Source: Rhodomicrobium lacus
Lineage (GTDB): Bacteria > Pseudomonadota > Alphaproteobacteria > Rhizobiales > Rhodomicrobiaceae
Direction: 5' to 3'
NCBI RefSeq assembly: GCF_003992725.1
Contig: NZ_RZNF01000002.1
Span: 797,074 to 861,073, forward strand
Length of the DNA stretch: 64,000 nt
The stretch's first letter is position 1; every line of letters begins with the position of its first letter. Below are positions 55,107-63,942 of this stretch, in pieces. Made by a program: the position numbers and the translations under genes. Under the pieces are notes generated by a model, which ran no database searches, was not told the DNA's origin, and was given only the letters and a program-made list of their open reading frames with translations.

Positions 55107-56090
55107 TCAAAAATCGGTCTTGAGGTCCATCCCCGCATAGAGAGAGGCGACCTGCTCGCCGTAACCGTTGAAGGCAAGCGTCGGCCTGCGCGGGGCGAAA
55201 AGCCCGCCCTCGCCGATACGCCGCTCGGTCGCCTGGCTCCAGCGCGGGTGATCAACGGCGGGGTTCACGTTGGAATAAAAGCCGTATTCGCGCGCGTTCT
55301 GCATATTCCATGAGGTCGGCGGCTGGCGCTCCACGAAGCTGATCCGCACGATGGACTTGATGCTCTTGAAGCCGTATTTCCATGGAACGACAAGGCGCAG
55401 CGGCGCGCCGTTCTGGTTGGGCAGCGTTTCGCCGTAAAGCCCCACGGCGAGGATCGTCAGCGGATGCATCGCCTCGTCGAGGCGCAACCCCTCGCGATAC
55501 GGCCATTCAAGCGGCTGAAAGAAGCCCCTTTGCCCCGGCATCTCGGACGGCCGCACAAGTGTTTCAAAGGCAACGAACTTCGCGGAGCCGAGCGGTTCGA
55601 CACGCCCCAGAAGCGCCGACAGGGGCAAGCCGATCCACGGAATCACCATCGACCAACCTTCGACGCAGCGGAGCCGGTAGACGCGTTCTTCGAGCGGAGC
55701 GAGCTTCAGTATGTCGTCCAGCGCGAGCGTCGCGGGCTTCGCGACGAGCCCGTCGATGGCCACGGACCAGGGGCTTGTCCTGAGCTTGCCGGCATAGGAG
55801 GCGGGATCACTCTTGTCCGTGCCGAACTCATAGAAATTGTTGTAGGTGGTGACATCCTTCTTCGGCGTCAGCGGCTCGTCGGTGGCAAAGGGGCCTTTCC
55901 GGAAGGCAAGGGCTTCGGCATGCGAGGATGGCGGAAGCCCCAGCGCCAGCGAGGCTATCGCGCCCCCGATGAACTCGCGGCGGCTTATATACAGCGCGCG
56001 GGGCGTGATTTCCGATGAAGGGATCGGCGCGCCCAGAACATTCGAGCGCGCAGCAGTGAAGGCGGGTCGGCCCGGGCGCTTGTCTGACAT
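55107..56090 (-). CDS. msrP: MsrP, periplasmic molybdenum methionine sulfoxide reductase
   Basis: Catalytic subunit that repairs oxidised methionine in periplasmic proteins. 327 residues with a twin-arginine signal ([17 protein letters not shown], about 36-52), [14 protein letters not shown] near 84-97 and the molybdopterin Cys in [18 protein letters not shown] (MSDKRPGRP) after GAGGTGTC. MsrQ, its electron donor, is encoded at 45.7 kb, separated by thrC, the peptidase, the GNAT and the RgsP-like gene. Confidence 0.94.
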   Translation of the reverse strand: MSDKRPGRPAFTAARSNVLGAPIPSSEITPRALYISRREFIGGAIASLALGLPPSSHAEALAFRKGPFATDEPLTPKKDVTTYNNFYEFGTDKSDPASYAGKLRTSPWSVAIDGLVAKPATLALDDILKLAPLEERVYRLRCVEGWSMVIPWIGLPLSALLGRVEPLGSAKFVAFETLVRPSEMPGQRGFFQPLEWPYREGLRLDEAMHPLTILAVGLYGETLPNQNGAPLRLVVPWKYGFKSIKSIVRISFVERQPPTSWNMQNAREYGFYSNVNPAVDHPRWSQATERRIGEGGLFAPRRPTLAFNGYGEQVASLYAGMDLKTDF

Positions 56091-56211
56091 GACACCTCGC
56101 TTTCGATCCGCATGTGGGCGTAGCCGTGGAAAAACTCCACACATCGTCCATCACAAGGCGGAGAGGGACGGGCATGCGCGCGCTCTTTTCCCTTCGCCCC
56201 GAGAGAGACGC

Positions 56212-57087
56212 CTAGCCGGGAAGCGCCGCCGGATGCGGCCTGCGCGCGAGACCGTAGAGGTACAACACGAGCCCAAACCAGATGATCGCGAAGCCTGCCA
56301 GCTTCGCTTCCGTCAGCGTCTCGCCGAACACGAAGACGCCGATCAGGAATTGCAGCGTCGGAGCGAGATATTGCAGCATTCCGATGGTCGAGAGAGGGAC
56401 GCGCTTGGCCGCGAGCGCGAAAGTAATGAGCGGCACCGCCGTTACCGCACCGGAGCCTGCGAGCAGCAGATCAAGCGATGTCGCGTTGTGCAGCATCGCC
56501 AACTCGCCGTGCGCCGCCATGCCCCCCAGGAGCATCATGGCGGGAAGCGCAAGGATCGCCGTTTCGAGAAACAGCCCCTCGGCCGCAGGTAACGGCGCTT
56601 TCTTCTTGATGAAGCCATAAAATCCGAAGGACAGCGCGAGCGCGAAGGCGATCCAGGGCACGCCTTGCGCCGCGACGCACAGATAGGCCACACCCCCTGC
56701 CGCCGTCAGCACGCCCGCCGCCTGCAAAGGCGATAGCCGCTCGCCGAGCGCGACGCGCCCGATGATCACATTGATGATGGGAAGGATGAAGTAGCCGAGG
56801 CTCGCCTCAACGGTTCGGTTCGACGTCACCGCGAGAATGTAGACGCCCCAGTTTACGGAAATAAGCACCGCCGCCAGCGAATAGAGACCGATCAATTGCC
56901 GGTCGAGGCGGCGCATCAGCCCTCGCAGATGCCCCGAAACCAGAAGCCATGCCAGCAGGAAGACGAGCGACCAGAGGATTCGCTGCCCGAGGATTTCGAG
57001 CGCCGATGCCGGTTTGAGGAGTGCGAGATAGAGCGGAAGCAGCCCCCAGACGATATAGGTCGCGATCGCGAACCCGAGCCCGTGCAT
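56212..57087 (-). CDS. EamA/RarD-type permease
   Basis: A 291-residue inner-membrane protein with ten hydrophobic segments (two EamA repeats), beginning MHGLGFAIATYIVWGLLPLY, typical of RarD. Substrate unknown in this group. ATG after AGGGGC; the very long upstream frame is an artefact of GC-rich DNA. It lies 122 bp downstream of the TSUP transporter on the same strand. Confidence 0.9.
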   Translation of the reverse strand: MHGLGFAIATYIVWGLLPLYLALLKPASALEILGQRILWSLVFLLAWLLVSGHLRGLMRRLDRQLIGLYSLAAVLISVNWGVYILAVTSNRTVEASLGYFILPIINVIIGRVALGERLSPLQAAGVLTAAGGVAYLCVAAQGVPWIAFALALSFGFYGFIKKKAPLPAAEGLFLETAILALPAMMLLGGMAAHGELAMLHNATSLDLLLAGSGAVTAVPLITFALAAKRVPLSTIGMLQYLAPTLQFLIGVFVFGETLTEAKLAGFAIIWFGLVLYLYGLARRPHPAALPG

Positions 57088-57209
57088 GCCCCTGCCCTTT
57101 CGCGTTGGAGCCTGTCGGCTCCCGTGAAGACGTCCGCCCCCGACAAGACCGGGGTCCAATTTCCTTTGGCCCCCCGGCGAAGAAGCGTCAGAGCGCCCCC
57201 TGAGAGGCT

Positions 57210-58064
57210 TCATGTTCCCCAGACAAGGCTTACGATGAACCGGGCCGCGATGAACAGCAGGAAGCTCATGAACGTGATTTCGAGCGTCCGCCGCGAAAGC
57301 CGATGCGCCACCTTTGCGCCAAGCGGCGCCGCAAGCACGCTTACCGGGCCGAGCACCATGAAGCCGAGCAGGCTGACATAGCCCGCCGAGAGCGGCGGCA
57401 GCGTGGCCACGTTCCAGCCTTCCACGATATAGCCGATGGTGGCGGGTATCGCGATGATCGGCCCGAAACCGGACGCGGTGCCGACCGCCTGATGGATCGG
57501 CCAGCCGAGGAACTTCATGTAAGCCGTGACATAAGCCCCACCGCCGATGCCGATGAGGGTTGAAATCAGGCCGATGCCGAAGCCGGCGACGAGATTCCAC
57601 GGCGCGGGCGGAAGCGCCGCGTCAGGCTTCGGCTCGCTTTTGCCGAAAGCAAGGCGCGAGGCGATGAAGATGCATGACGTCGCGAATACCGCCTTGAGAA
57701 AGCTGGACGGAGCGCGCGACGCGATGAACACGCCGAGCACCGCTCCCGCCACCACCCACGGGCCAAGCCGCCGGATCACCTCCATAACCACCGCACCATG
57801 CTTGTTATGCGAGCGCACCGAGTTGATGGCAGTCGGGATGATGATGGCAAGGGAGGTCGCCACGCAGACGCGCATGATGATGCTCTCGTCGACGCCAGCC
57901 AGCCGGAACAGTTCGTAGAGCACGGGCACGCTCACCGCGCCGCCGCCGATGCCGAGAAGGCCAGCGAGAAAGCCGGTGATCACGCCGCCGATGAGAAGCG
58001 CAATGGACAATTCCGCGATTTGATACCACGGGAGGTGTTGAATGAGGTCAAGCATGCGGGACAT
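57210..58064 (-). CDS. TSUP (TauE/SafE) family transporter
   Basis: A 284-residue membrane protein with eight predicted segments and the duplicated TSUP motif: GFLAGLLGIGGGAVSVPVL near residues 31-49 and LISTLIGIGGGAYVTAYM in the second half. Members export sulfite, sulfoacetate or other organosulfur anions; the substrate here is not evident. The ATG has no obvious ribosome site. Upstream lie three phased TTGCATGCAA-like sites. Confidence 0.9.
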   Translation of the reverse strand: MSRMLDLIQHLPWYQIAELSIALLIGGVITGFLAGLLGIGGGAVSVPVLYELFRLAGVDESIIMRVCVATSLAIIIPTAINSVRSHNKHGAVVMEVIRRLGPWVVAGAVLGVFIASRAPSSFLKAVFATSCIFIASRLAFGKSEPKPDAALPPAPWNLVAGFGIGLISTLIGIGGGAYVTAYMKFLGWPIHQAVGTASGFGPIIAIPATIGYIVEGWNVATLPPLSAGYVSLLGFMVLGPVSVLAAPLGAKVAHRLSRRTLEITFMSFLLFIAARFIVSLVWGT

Positions 58065-58510
58065 GGGAAAGGAATGAGATGCGGGCGAAAGACTACAGCT
58101 TTGCCCCGTGCATGCAATTATTATTATTTTCGGGATTTATTGCATACACTGATGCGAAATTTGCATGCAATGGCCGGCGATTCCGCCGCTTCCATGGCGC
58201 GGCAACGAGGTGAGCCGCTCCGGCATGTCCGGGCCGGAATGTTATCGCGTTTTGCAGAAACACAGGACGAGGCCGTGGCCAGCTGATTTGCGCGCCTTAT
58301 TCGCGTGACCCGGCCACCGGAACGAGAGCCTTGAAAGCCTCCATCAGCAGCGGCCCAGCCGGGATGCCAGAAAAACGGTATTCGCCCGGCGAGCAGCGCC
58401 AACCACTATTGGCGCTTCAATATTCATGGGTCTCGCGGCCGCTAGCGCGGGCGGGATGACCGCGACCGCCCGAAAAGGTGTGACCCCGCCGCGCGGTTCT
58501 CCCGCCGCCG
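58065..58510. other. Intergenic region with AT-rich operator-like block
   Basis: 446 bp between the TSUP gene and dusA. The segment 58100-58175 is AT-rich and holds the TTGCATGCAA sites. The rest (58175-58510) is GC-rich, with open frames that do not resemble proteins; I see nothing else in it. Confidence 0.5.
58108..58170. promoter_or_regulatory. Three phased TTGCATGCAA-like palindromes
   Basis: GTGCATGCAA (58108-58117), TTGCATACAC (58140-58149) and TTGCATGCAA (58161-58170), spaced 32 and 21 bp from start to start, about three and two helical turns. They lie 44-107 bp upstream of the TSUP transporter start, a plausible operator array. The binding protein is unknown. Confidence 0.55.
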
Positions 58511-59551
58511 TCACGCCGCGAGCGAAGGCGCCTCCTCGGCGCGCCGCGCCGCCTCGATTGCGGCGTGAATGATATCGAGCCCCGCGCCGGGTTTGACGCA
58601 TTCCTCGGTCAACAGACGCCGGAATTGCCGCGCGCCCGGCCTGCCGTTCACGAGGCCGATCATGTGGCGTGCGATGGCGGAAAGCCTTGTGCCCCGCTCA
58701 AGCTCGCGTTCGATGAAAGGAAGCATGCGCTCCAGCGCCTCATGCGGCAGGAGCGGCGCGGCCGTCTCGTCATAGAGCGCGGCGTCCACTTCCAGAAGCA
58801 GCGCCGGGTTCTTGTAAGCCGCGCGGCCGAGCATGACGCCGTCCACACTTTCAAGGTGCATCGCGCTCTGTTCGATCGTCTCGATGCCGCCGTTGATCAC
58901 GATCGTCAACTCGGGGAACGCGGCTTTGAGGCGATAAACCCGTTCGTAATCGAGCGGCGGGACGTCGCGGTTTTCTCTCGGCGACAGCCCCTTGAGCCAC
59001 GCCTTGCGCGCATGAACGATGAAGATTTTACACCCCGCCGCCGCCACCGTCTCGATGAAGCGCGTGAGATCGGCCTCGCTGTCCTGCTCGTCGATGCCGA
59101 TGCGGTTCTTCACGGTCACCGGAATCTGACCGCCGACGGCGCTTTTCATCGCCGCCACGCATTTGCCGACAAGTTCCGGCTCCGCCATCAGACACGCGCC
59201 GAACCGGCCCGACTGCACACGGTCCGAAGGGCAGCCACAGTTGAGGTTGATTTCGTCATAGCCGAAGCCAGCGCCGATTTCGGCAGCCCGCGCGAGTTCG
59301 AGCGGGTCAGAGCCGCCGAGTTGCAGAGCGACCGGGTGCTCCGTACCGTCGAAGCCGAGAAGCCGCTCCCGGTCGCCGAACATGATCGCGCCTGACGTTA
59401 CCATCTCCGTATAGAGCCGCGCACGGCGCGAGAGAACGCGATGGAAGAAACGGCAATGGCGATCCGTCCAATCCATCATGGGTGCGGTGCAAAATGTCCA
59501 TTTCTTATCAGTCACTTGCGTTACTCTGTCGGTCCAATCCGCTGATCGCAT
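58511..59551 (-). CDS. dusA: tRNA-dihydrouridine synthase DusA
   Basis: FMN enzyme that reduces U20/U20a in tRNA. 346 residues with the DusA beginning APMMDWTDRHCRFFHRVLS (about 23-41), LQLGGSDPLELARAA, the catalytic Cys in NLNCGCPSDRVQ, and GVMLGRAAYKNP. Start uncertain: the ATG used here (MRSADW) lacks a good ribosome site and a GTG three codons earlier is possible. This is DusA, not the DusB that usually sits by ntrB. Confidence 0.92.
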   Translation of the reverse strand: MRSADWTDRVTQVTDKKWTFCTAPMMDWTDRHCRFFHRVLSRRARLYTEMVTSGAIMFGDRERLLGFDGTEHPVALQLGGSDPLELARAAEIGAGFGYDEINLNCGCPSDRVQSGRFGACLMAEPELVGKCVAAMKSAVGGQIPVTVKNRIGIDEQDSEADLTRFIETVAAAGCKIFIVHARKAWLKGLSPRENRDVPPLDYERVYRLKAAFPELTIVINGGIETIEQSAMHLESVDGVMLGRAAYKNPALLLEVDAALYDETAAPLLPHEALERMLPFIERELERGTRLSAIARHMIGLVNGRPGARQFRRLLTEECVKPGAGLDIIHAAIEAARRAEEAPSLAA

Positions 59552-59725
59552 CACCAGCACGGCGCTAACATACGGATAGATGGCTATTCACGCCGGGACA
59601 AAACCGTGTTGGCGGCCGCATGTCAAATTGCGTTGTGTCTATTTCCCGCCAAAGCGTGAAGGAACTGGTACGGGCCGAAACCGCAGCCGTTCCGACGTCC
59701 GTCACGAACCCAGCCGTCCGCCTCA

Positions 59726-61123
59726 TCATGAGGATGACGACTTCGCAAGGGACGCAACGACTGCGCCGACTGCACGGCGATCCGCCTTCCCGGTCTTTCC
59801 CAGCGGCAAACCGTCTACGATGTGGATGGCGTTCGGCAGCTTGTAGTGTTCGATCCGGTCGGCTGCCCAGAGGCGAAGTTCGTTTGCCGTCACATGTGCG
59901 CCTGACTTCAGCGCAACGAGGAGGTGAACTGCCTCGCCAAGCGTTTCGTGAACGATGCTACCACATAATGCTTCGTGAACGAGAGGATGGGAGGCTATCG
60001 CGGCCTCCACTTCGAGGGGGGCGATTTTCATGCCGCCGCGAGATATGATCTCCTTCGCGCGACCGATGAGGACGATCCCGCCTTCGCATTGCCGGGCAAG
60101 GTCGCCAGTGCGGAACCAGCCGTCGTCAAAGACTGCATCCGTAAGAGTGGGGTCGCCGAGGTAGCCGATCATGCCGAACGGCGTGCGGATCTGAAGCTCG
60201 CCGGAGCCGGGCGTTTCGGTATGAGCGATGCGGAACGAAACGCCCTCGGTCGGTTGGCCAAGAGTGCCGAGATGCTTGCCTTCGTGCACTGCGAGCGCAA
60301 AATCGCAGGAGCCCGTCTCACTGAGGCCGAAGAGATCGAAAATTCGCGCCTCGGGAAAGCGTTCGATTGTGTGAAGGCTGAGCGGCACCCCGAGAGCCTC
60401 GCCCCCGGTCAGCAGAAGTCGAAGGCTGCTGCTCGGCTTGCCGTCCGGTGCATCCGACATCCTGAGCATTGATGGCACGAGCGCCCCGACGGTTGCCTCT
60501 GCCTGAAGAGAGGAGGCAACCTGCCCTGGATCGAATTTCGGCAATTGGACGAGCCTTGCGCCTTCCAGTAGCGCAAGCAGAGCGACCCAGATCCCGTAAA
60601 CGAACGAAAGTTGCAGTGGAAGAAGGACCACATCGTCGCTCCTCACGACGAGGAGGCGCCGCAAGACTGCGAGCTTTGCAGCAAGCCGGTCGCCGTCGAG
60701 CACGACGCCTTTCGGCTCGCCGGTACTGCCGGAGGTGAATATCACGAGCGAGCCGCAATCATCGTCATCGCGGATGGAAACGGTGCCCGTATTATCCACG
60801 ACACGATGATCGGAGATTATGAGACGTATTCCGGCTTTCCGAATGACTCGCTCGACCGTTGACGATGGCGAGGCGTGATGGATCGGAACCACGGCCCCTC
60901 CCGCCCGCCAGACGCCGAGAAATGCCGCGATGTCTGGCGCGGCATTTGACAGCTTCAGGAGCACTGGCTCTCTGGGGCGGAGGCCATGGGCTTCGAGATC
61001 GAGCGCGATCCTTGCGCTGTGCGCCTCCATGGCGGCAGCATCGAGGCGGATGCCGGGGCTCTCCGCGGACGCACGCCTGTCCGCGAGGGCCTGAAGCACA
61101 AAGTCTGCCAGCATATTGCTCAT
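59726..61123 (-). CDS. AMP-dependent acyl-CoA synthetase/ligase
   Basis: A 465-residue adenylate-forming enzyme with the P-loop TSGSTGEPKGVV near residues 130-141, FGLSETGSCD, GWFRTGDLA and the catalytic Lys in GKTGKADRR near the C-terminus. It activates a carboxylic acid as the acyl-AMP and CoA thioester; the acid is unknown. Its ATG overlaps the stop of the upstream enoyl-CoA hydratase gene (ATGA), indicating coupled translation and a shared pathway. Shorter than many fatty-acid ligases (about 500-550), as in benzoate/aryl-acid ligases, which suggests but does not prove an aromatic or short acid. Confidence 0.88.
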   Translation of the reverse strand: MSNMLADFVLQALADRRASAESPGIRLDAAAMEAHSARIALDLEAHGLRPREPVLLKLSNAAPDIAAFLGVWRAGGAVVPIHHASPSSTVERVIRKAGIRLIISDHRVVDNTGTVSIRDDDDCGSLVIFTSGSTGEPKGVVLDGDRLAAKLAVLRRLLVVRSDDVVLLPLQLSFVYGIWVALLALLEGARLVQLPKFDPGQVASSLQAEATVGALVPSMLRMSDAPDGKPSSSLRLLLTGGEALGVPLSLHTIERFPEARIFDLFGLSETGSCDFALAVHEGKHLGTLGQPTEGVSFRIAHTETPGSGELQIRTPFGMIGYLGDPTLTDAVFDDGWFRTGDLARQCEGGIVLIGRAKEIISRGGMKIAPLEVEAAIASHPLVHEALCGSIVHETLGEAVHLLVALKSGAHVTANELRLWAADRIEHYKLPNAIHIVDGLPLGKTGKADRRAVGAVVASLAKSSSS

Positions 61124-61947
61124 AAGGGCTCCGCTTCGGCAAAGCGACGTTCGCGCCAAGCCAAGGCGGCGCGCAGCCCTTCCTGCCTTACGATACTCAT
61201 GAATTGCACTTTGTCCGGCGACCTCCTGCCTTCGGCAGCAATGTCTATGTCGAGGGCGGCAGCGAGACCGGACGAGAGTCCTTGTGCCTCCAGGGCGACG
61301 TTGATTGCGCGTTTCGTGTCGCGCACGAGATCAGGATCGACGACGGCGACCCTGCGGGCGATCCGAAGAGCCGCTTCCTGCAATTCATCGGCAGGAACGA
61401 TGCGCGTGATCAAGCCGATTTCATGGGCTCTTTGAGCGGTTATGCGGTCTTCGCCGGTAAGGATGATGTCCTTTGCCACCTTCGGACCAACGATCCATGG
61501 GAGCACCATGACGACGATGCCCGCACCAAACTTCAGCTCCGGCTCGCCGAAAAATGCATTCTCGCTCGCGATCGTGATGTCGCAGCAGAGGGCGAGTTCA
61601 AGACCACCGGCGAGACACGCTCCCGGCACCGCCGCGAGTGTGGGCTTCGGGAAATGCCAGAAACGGGTGACGGTATCGAAGTCGTAGCGAAGCGCTTCCC
61701 TCCACTCTTCGGGGCCAGTCGGCCCGTTTTCTGCCTGTTCCTTCAGGTCGAATCCAGAAGAGAAAGAGCCGCCCGCACCGGTCAGGATTACGGCATGAAT
61801 ACCGGCGTCCCGCTCAATCTCGTCAAGAGCGAGGTTCAGTTCCTTGAGAGTGCGCACGTTCAGAGCGTTCACGCGCGCGGGACGGTTCAACGTGATCCGG
61901 GCGACCCCACCCTCCAGACGCTCCAATAATATGGTTTCGTATGTCAC
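61120..61947 (-). CDS. Enoyl-CoA hydratase/isomerase family protein
   Basis: A 275-residue crotonase-fold protein: LNRPARVNALN near residues 22-32, GAGGSFSSGFDLKE and the oxyanion hole AAVPGACLAGGLELALCCD (about 107-125). The second catalytic acid is in EPELKFGAGIV; the usual catalytic Glu positions look altered, so hydratase versus isomerase or other chemistry is open. GTG start behind GGAGG (7-bp spacing) is preferred over an earlier GTG. Overlaps the ligase gene by 4 bp. Confidence 0.88.
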   Translation of the reverse strand: MTYETILLERLEGGVARITLNRPARVNALNVRTLKELNLALDEIERDAGIHAVILTGAGGSFSSGFDLKEQAENGPTGPEEWREALRYDFDTVTRFWHFPKPTLAAVPGACLAGGLELALCCDITIASENAFFGEPELKFGAGIVVMVLPWIVGPKVAKDIILTGEDRITAQRAHEIGLITRIVPADELQEAALRIARRVAVVDPDLVRDTKRAINVALEAQGLSSGLAAALDIDIAAEGRRSPDKVQFMSIVRQEGLRAALAWRERRFAEAEPL

Positions 61948-62056
61948 GTCATATCCTCCGCGGAGCACATTTGAGGTTGGGGTCGCTTCGTATATTTCTT
62001 TGTCGACGTCGCGGCTCCATGAACGGATCGGCCAGCCGTAATGGCTTCGGCCGCCG

Positions 62057-62182
62057 TCAGCCCGAGTGCCTGTTCATAAAGCCTTCGATCAGGGTCGCCA
62101 GATAGACCGGTGTCTCTTGCATTGGGCAGTGACCACAGTTTTTGATAACGACCAACAACGGCGTGGCTGGACGGATCGACAT
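62057..62182 (-). pseudogene. C-terminal fragment of an alpha/beta hydrolase
   Basis: A 41-codon open frame reading PLLVVIKNCGHCPMQETPVY and on to EGFMN resembles the end of alpha/beta hydrolases, where ENCGHxPxxExP carries the catalytic His. The upstream domain with the nucleophile is missing; the frame begins in AT-rich DNA, so the gene was truncated, probably by deletion or insertion. Confidence 0.6.
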
Positions 62183-62283
62183 AGTCAATATGGTTTTAGA
62201 AAATAAAAATCAGATAGTTAGGTGTGTTTGCCTCTCAGAGATCTGAAGCCCCTCTTTCCCCATGAAGAACGATTTGGTCGGCG

Positions 62284-62495
62284 CTCAATCTCGCCCGGCT
62301 GCAAACCTTCAACGCCGAGATCATCGGTGTCACCGTCGATTCGACCGCATATTTCCAGGCGATGAACGTGTTCATCACCGAGAAGAAATTGAAGCCGATG
62401 ATCGACCGGGGCTTTCCCTTCACCGCGTGCCGAAGGCCTCCGTCTGAGGAGCGGCGGCCGCTTCGGCAAACCGGGTGGTCGGCATCTCGGATTGA
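62284..62495 (+). pseudogene. Frameshifted C-terminus of a zinc-type alcohol dehydrogenase
   Basis: Translation gives IIGVTVDSTAYFQAMNVFIT, EKKLKPMIDRGFPFTA, and then, after changes of frame, VPKA, LRSGGRFGK and VVGISD before a stop. In intact NAD(P)-dependent alcohol dehydrogenases these pieces are contiguous (FPF..A..AF.HL.SG.HFGK.V). At least two frame changes and the absence of the N-terminal domains mark it as a remnant. Confidence 0.65.
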
Positions 62496-62501
62496 CCGGC
62501 A

Positions 62502-62849
62502 TCAGCCGAGGCGGCCGAGATAGCCGGCGAGAATGGCGCGGCTCGACTGGAGGCAGTCGATCTTGGCATCCAATCCGGCGATCTCGCGGCGGAGCGTTGC
62601 CAGCACTTCCGCACAGGGCTCGAAATCCGGCCGATCGGTGAGCACGCAAGGCAGCAGGAAGCGGATCGTCTCCAGCTTCAATCCCGCCTCGCTCAAGAGT
62701 CGGATGCGCCGGACGGTCCGCTCCTCGGCCTCGCCATAGTCGCGGTAGCCGGACGCCCGCCGCGCCGGCGCCAGCAGACCTTCCTCCTCGTAATAACGCA
62801 GCATGCGGACGCTGATGCCTGTGCGCTTCGACAAATCGCCGATCTGCAT
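62502..62849 (-). CDS. MerR-family transcriptional regulator
   Basis: A 115-residue regulator: N-terminal winged helix (MQIGDLSKRTGISVRMLRYY, EEEGLLAP), then a coiled-coil dimerisation helix. There are two cysteines (FLLPCVL and FEPCAE, also DCLQSS) that might bind an effector, but the pattern of metal sensors is not evident. It is divergent from the hydrolase gene across 77 bp that contain a typical MerR promoter. It likely controls that hydrolase. Confidence 0.93.
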   Translation of the reverse strand: MQIGDLSKRTGISVRMLRYYEEEGLLAPARRASGYRDYGEAEERTVRRIRLLSEAGLKLETIRFLLPCVLTDRPDFEPCAEVLATLRREIAGLDAKIDCLQSSRAILAGYLGRLG

Positions 62850-62858
62850 GTGATCCTC

Positions 62859-62888
62859 TTGACCCTGACAGCGATGTCAGACTGTAGC
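62859..62888 (+). promoter_or_regulatory. MerR-type promoter/operator of the hydrolase gene
   Basis: TTGACC (62859-62864) and a poor -10 (TGTAGC 62883-62888, or one base later) are spaced 18-19 bp, and the spacer holds the dyad CTGACA-gcga-TGTCAG (62865-62880). A stretched spacer with a dyad centred between the boxes is the hallmark of MerR-activated promoters. Confidence 0.65.
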
Positions 62889-62926
62889 GTCCTCTCCATC
62901 TGGACGAAAGAGCGGAGATGGAACGG

Positions 62927-63724
62927 ATGAAGACGGTCGAAATCGATGGCGCACGGGTCGCTTATCAGGTCGATGGCACGGGGCCTGGACTGGTGCTCAT
63001 CCACGGCACCGGCGGCAATGCCGAGACCAATTGGGGCCATCTGGTGCCCGCGCTCGCCCGGCATTGGACGGTGGTGCGTCCGGACTATTCGGGGTCCGGC
63101 GCCACCCGCGACGACGGCGGAGACCTCACCGCCGAGCGTCTTGCCGCCGAAGTCGTCGCGGCGGCGGAAGCGGCGGGCGCGGTGCCCTTCGATCTCGTCG
63201 GTTTCTCGCTCGGCGCGGCTGTGGCGGCGAAGATCGCGGCCGATTATCCCCACCTCGTCCGCCGGGTGGTCCTGCTCGGCGCATTCCTTGACGGTGCCGA
63301 TCCCCGGCAGCGGATGCAGTTCGGCCTGTGGAACGACCTGATCCGCACCGACCGTTTGGCGATGGCGCGCCTCATTCTGCTGACCGGCTTCAGCCCGGCC
63401 TTCCTGTCCGGCCTCGGCCATAACGGGATCGCCGAGGCGATTGCGGCCATTGTCGAGGACAACGACTGGGAGGGTATGGCCCGCCAGGTGGATCTCGACC
63501 TTGCGATCGATATCACCGAGGAGGCGCGGCGGATCGAGAGACCCGTTCTGGTCATCGGCTGCGCCCACGACCATATGGTGCCGCCCGCCGAGGCGCGCGC
63601 GGTGGCGGCGGCGATTCCCGGTGCCCGCTATGCGGAATTGGCGACCGGCCATCTCGCCGCGCTCGAACAGCCGGACGCCTTCATCACCCTCCTTGATGAT
63701 TTCCTGCGCGGCGACCGGCGCTGA
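62927..63724 (+). CDS. Alpha/beta hydrolase
   Basis: A 265-residue alpha/beta hydrolase: oxyanion HGTGGN near residues 27-32, nucleophile GFSLGA near 92-97, acid near VIGCAHDHMVP and the catalytic His in ATGHLAALEQP. The second ATG was chosen because GGAG lies 9 bp before it and abuts the first ATG. Transcribed divergently from merR, which probably regulates it. Substrate unknown; homoserine-acetyltransferase-like or esterase functions are possible. Confidence 0.9.
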   Translation: MKTVEIDGARVAYQVDGTGPGLVLIHGTGGNAETNWGHLVPALARHWTVVRPDYSGSGATRDDGGDLTAERLAAEVVAAAEAAGAVPFDLVGFSLGAAVAAKIAADYPHLVRRVVLLGAFLDGADPRQRMQFGLWNDLIRTDRLAMARLILLTGFSPAFLSGLGHNGIAEAIAAIVEDNDWEGMARQVDLDLAIDITEEARRIERPVLVIGCAHDHMVPPAEARAVAAAIPGARYAELATGHLAALEQPDAFITLLDDFLRGDRR

Positions 63725-63942
63725 TGGGCCCACTCAGACCGGAAAGGCAAGGGATGCGGACCGGCGTAGAGACGTAGAATCGCAAAATCGGCTTTACGCG
63801 GGGTCGGAGATCCGACGATCAAAAGCTGTAAAGGAACGAAGCCGGATACACGGATCCACATCTCCGGCTTTCCGGACATCGGGCGGGCCGATCGAGCAGT
63901 TCCGCTCGCGTGACTTATCTCGTCTGGTTTTTTTTGAAAAAC

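Larger units (their letters stand above)
61948..62501. other. Decayed region with two gene fragments
   Basis: The 550 bp between the enoyl-CoA hydratase gene and merR carry only remnants: a hydrolase C-terminus on the minus strand and a frameshifted alcohol dehydrogenase C-terminus on the plus strand (separate entries). An AT-rich stretch at 62180-62225 separates them. No complete gene is present. Confidence 0.6.

Noticed and set aside
58124..58402. Possible small gene between the TSUP transporter and dusA
   Set aside because: The reading frame runs through the AT-rich operator block and gives an Arg/Cys/Ser-rich product without family match or ribosome site.
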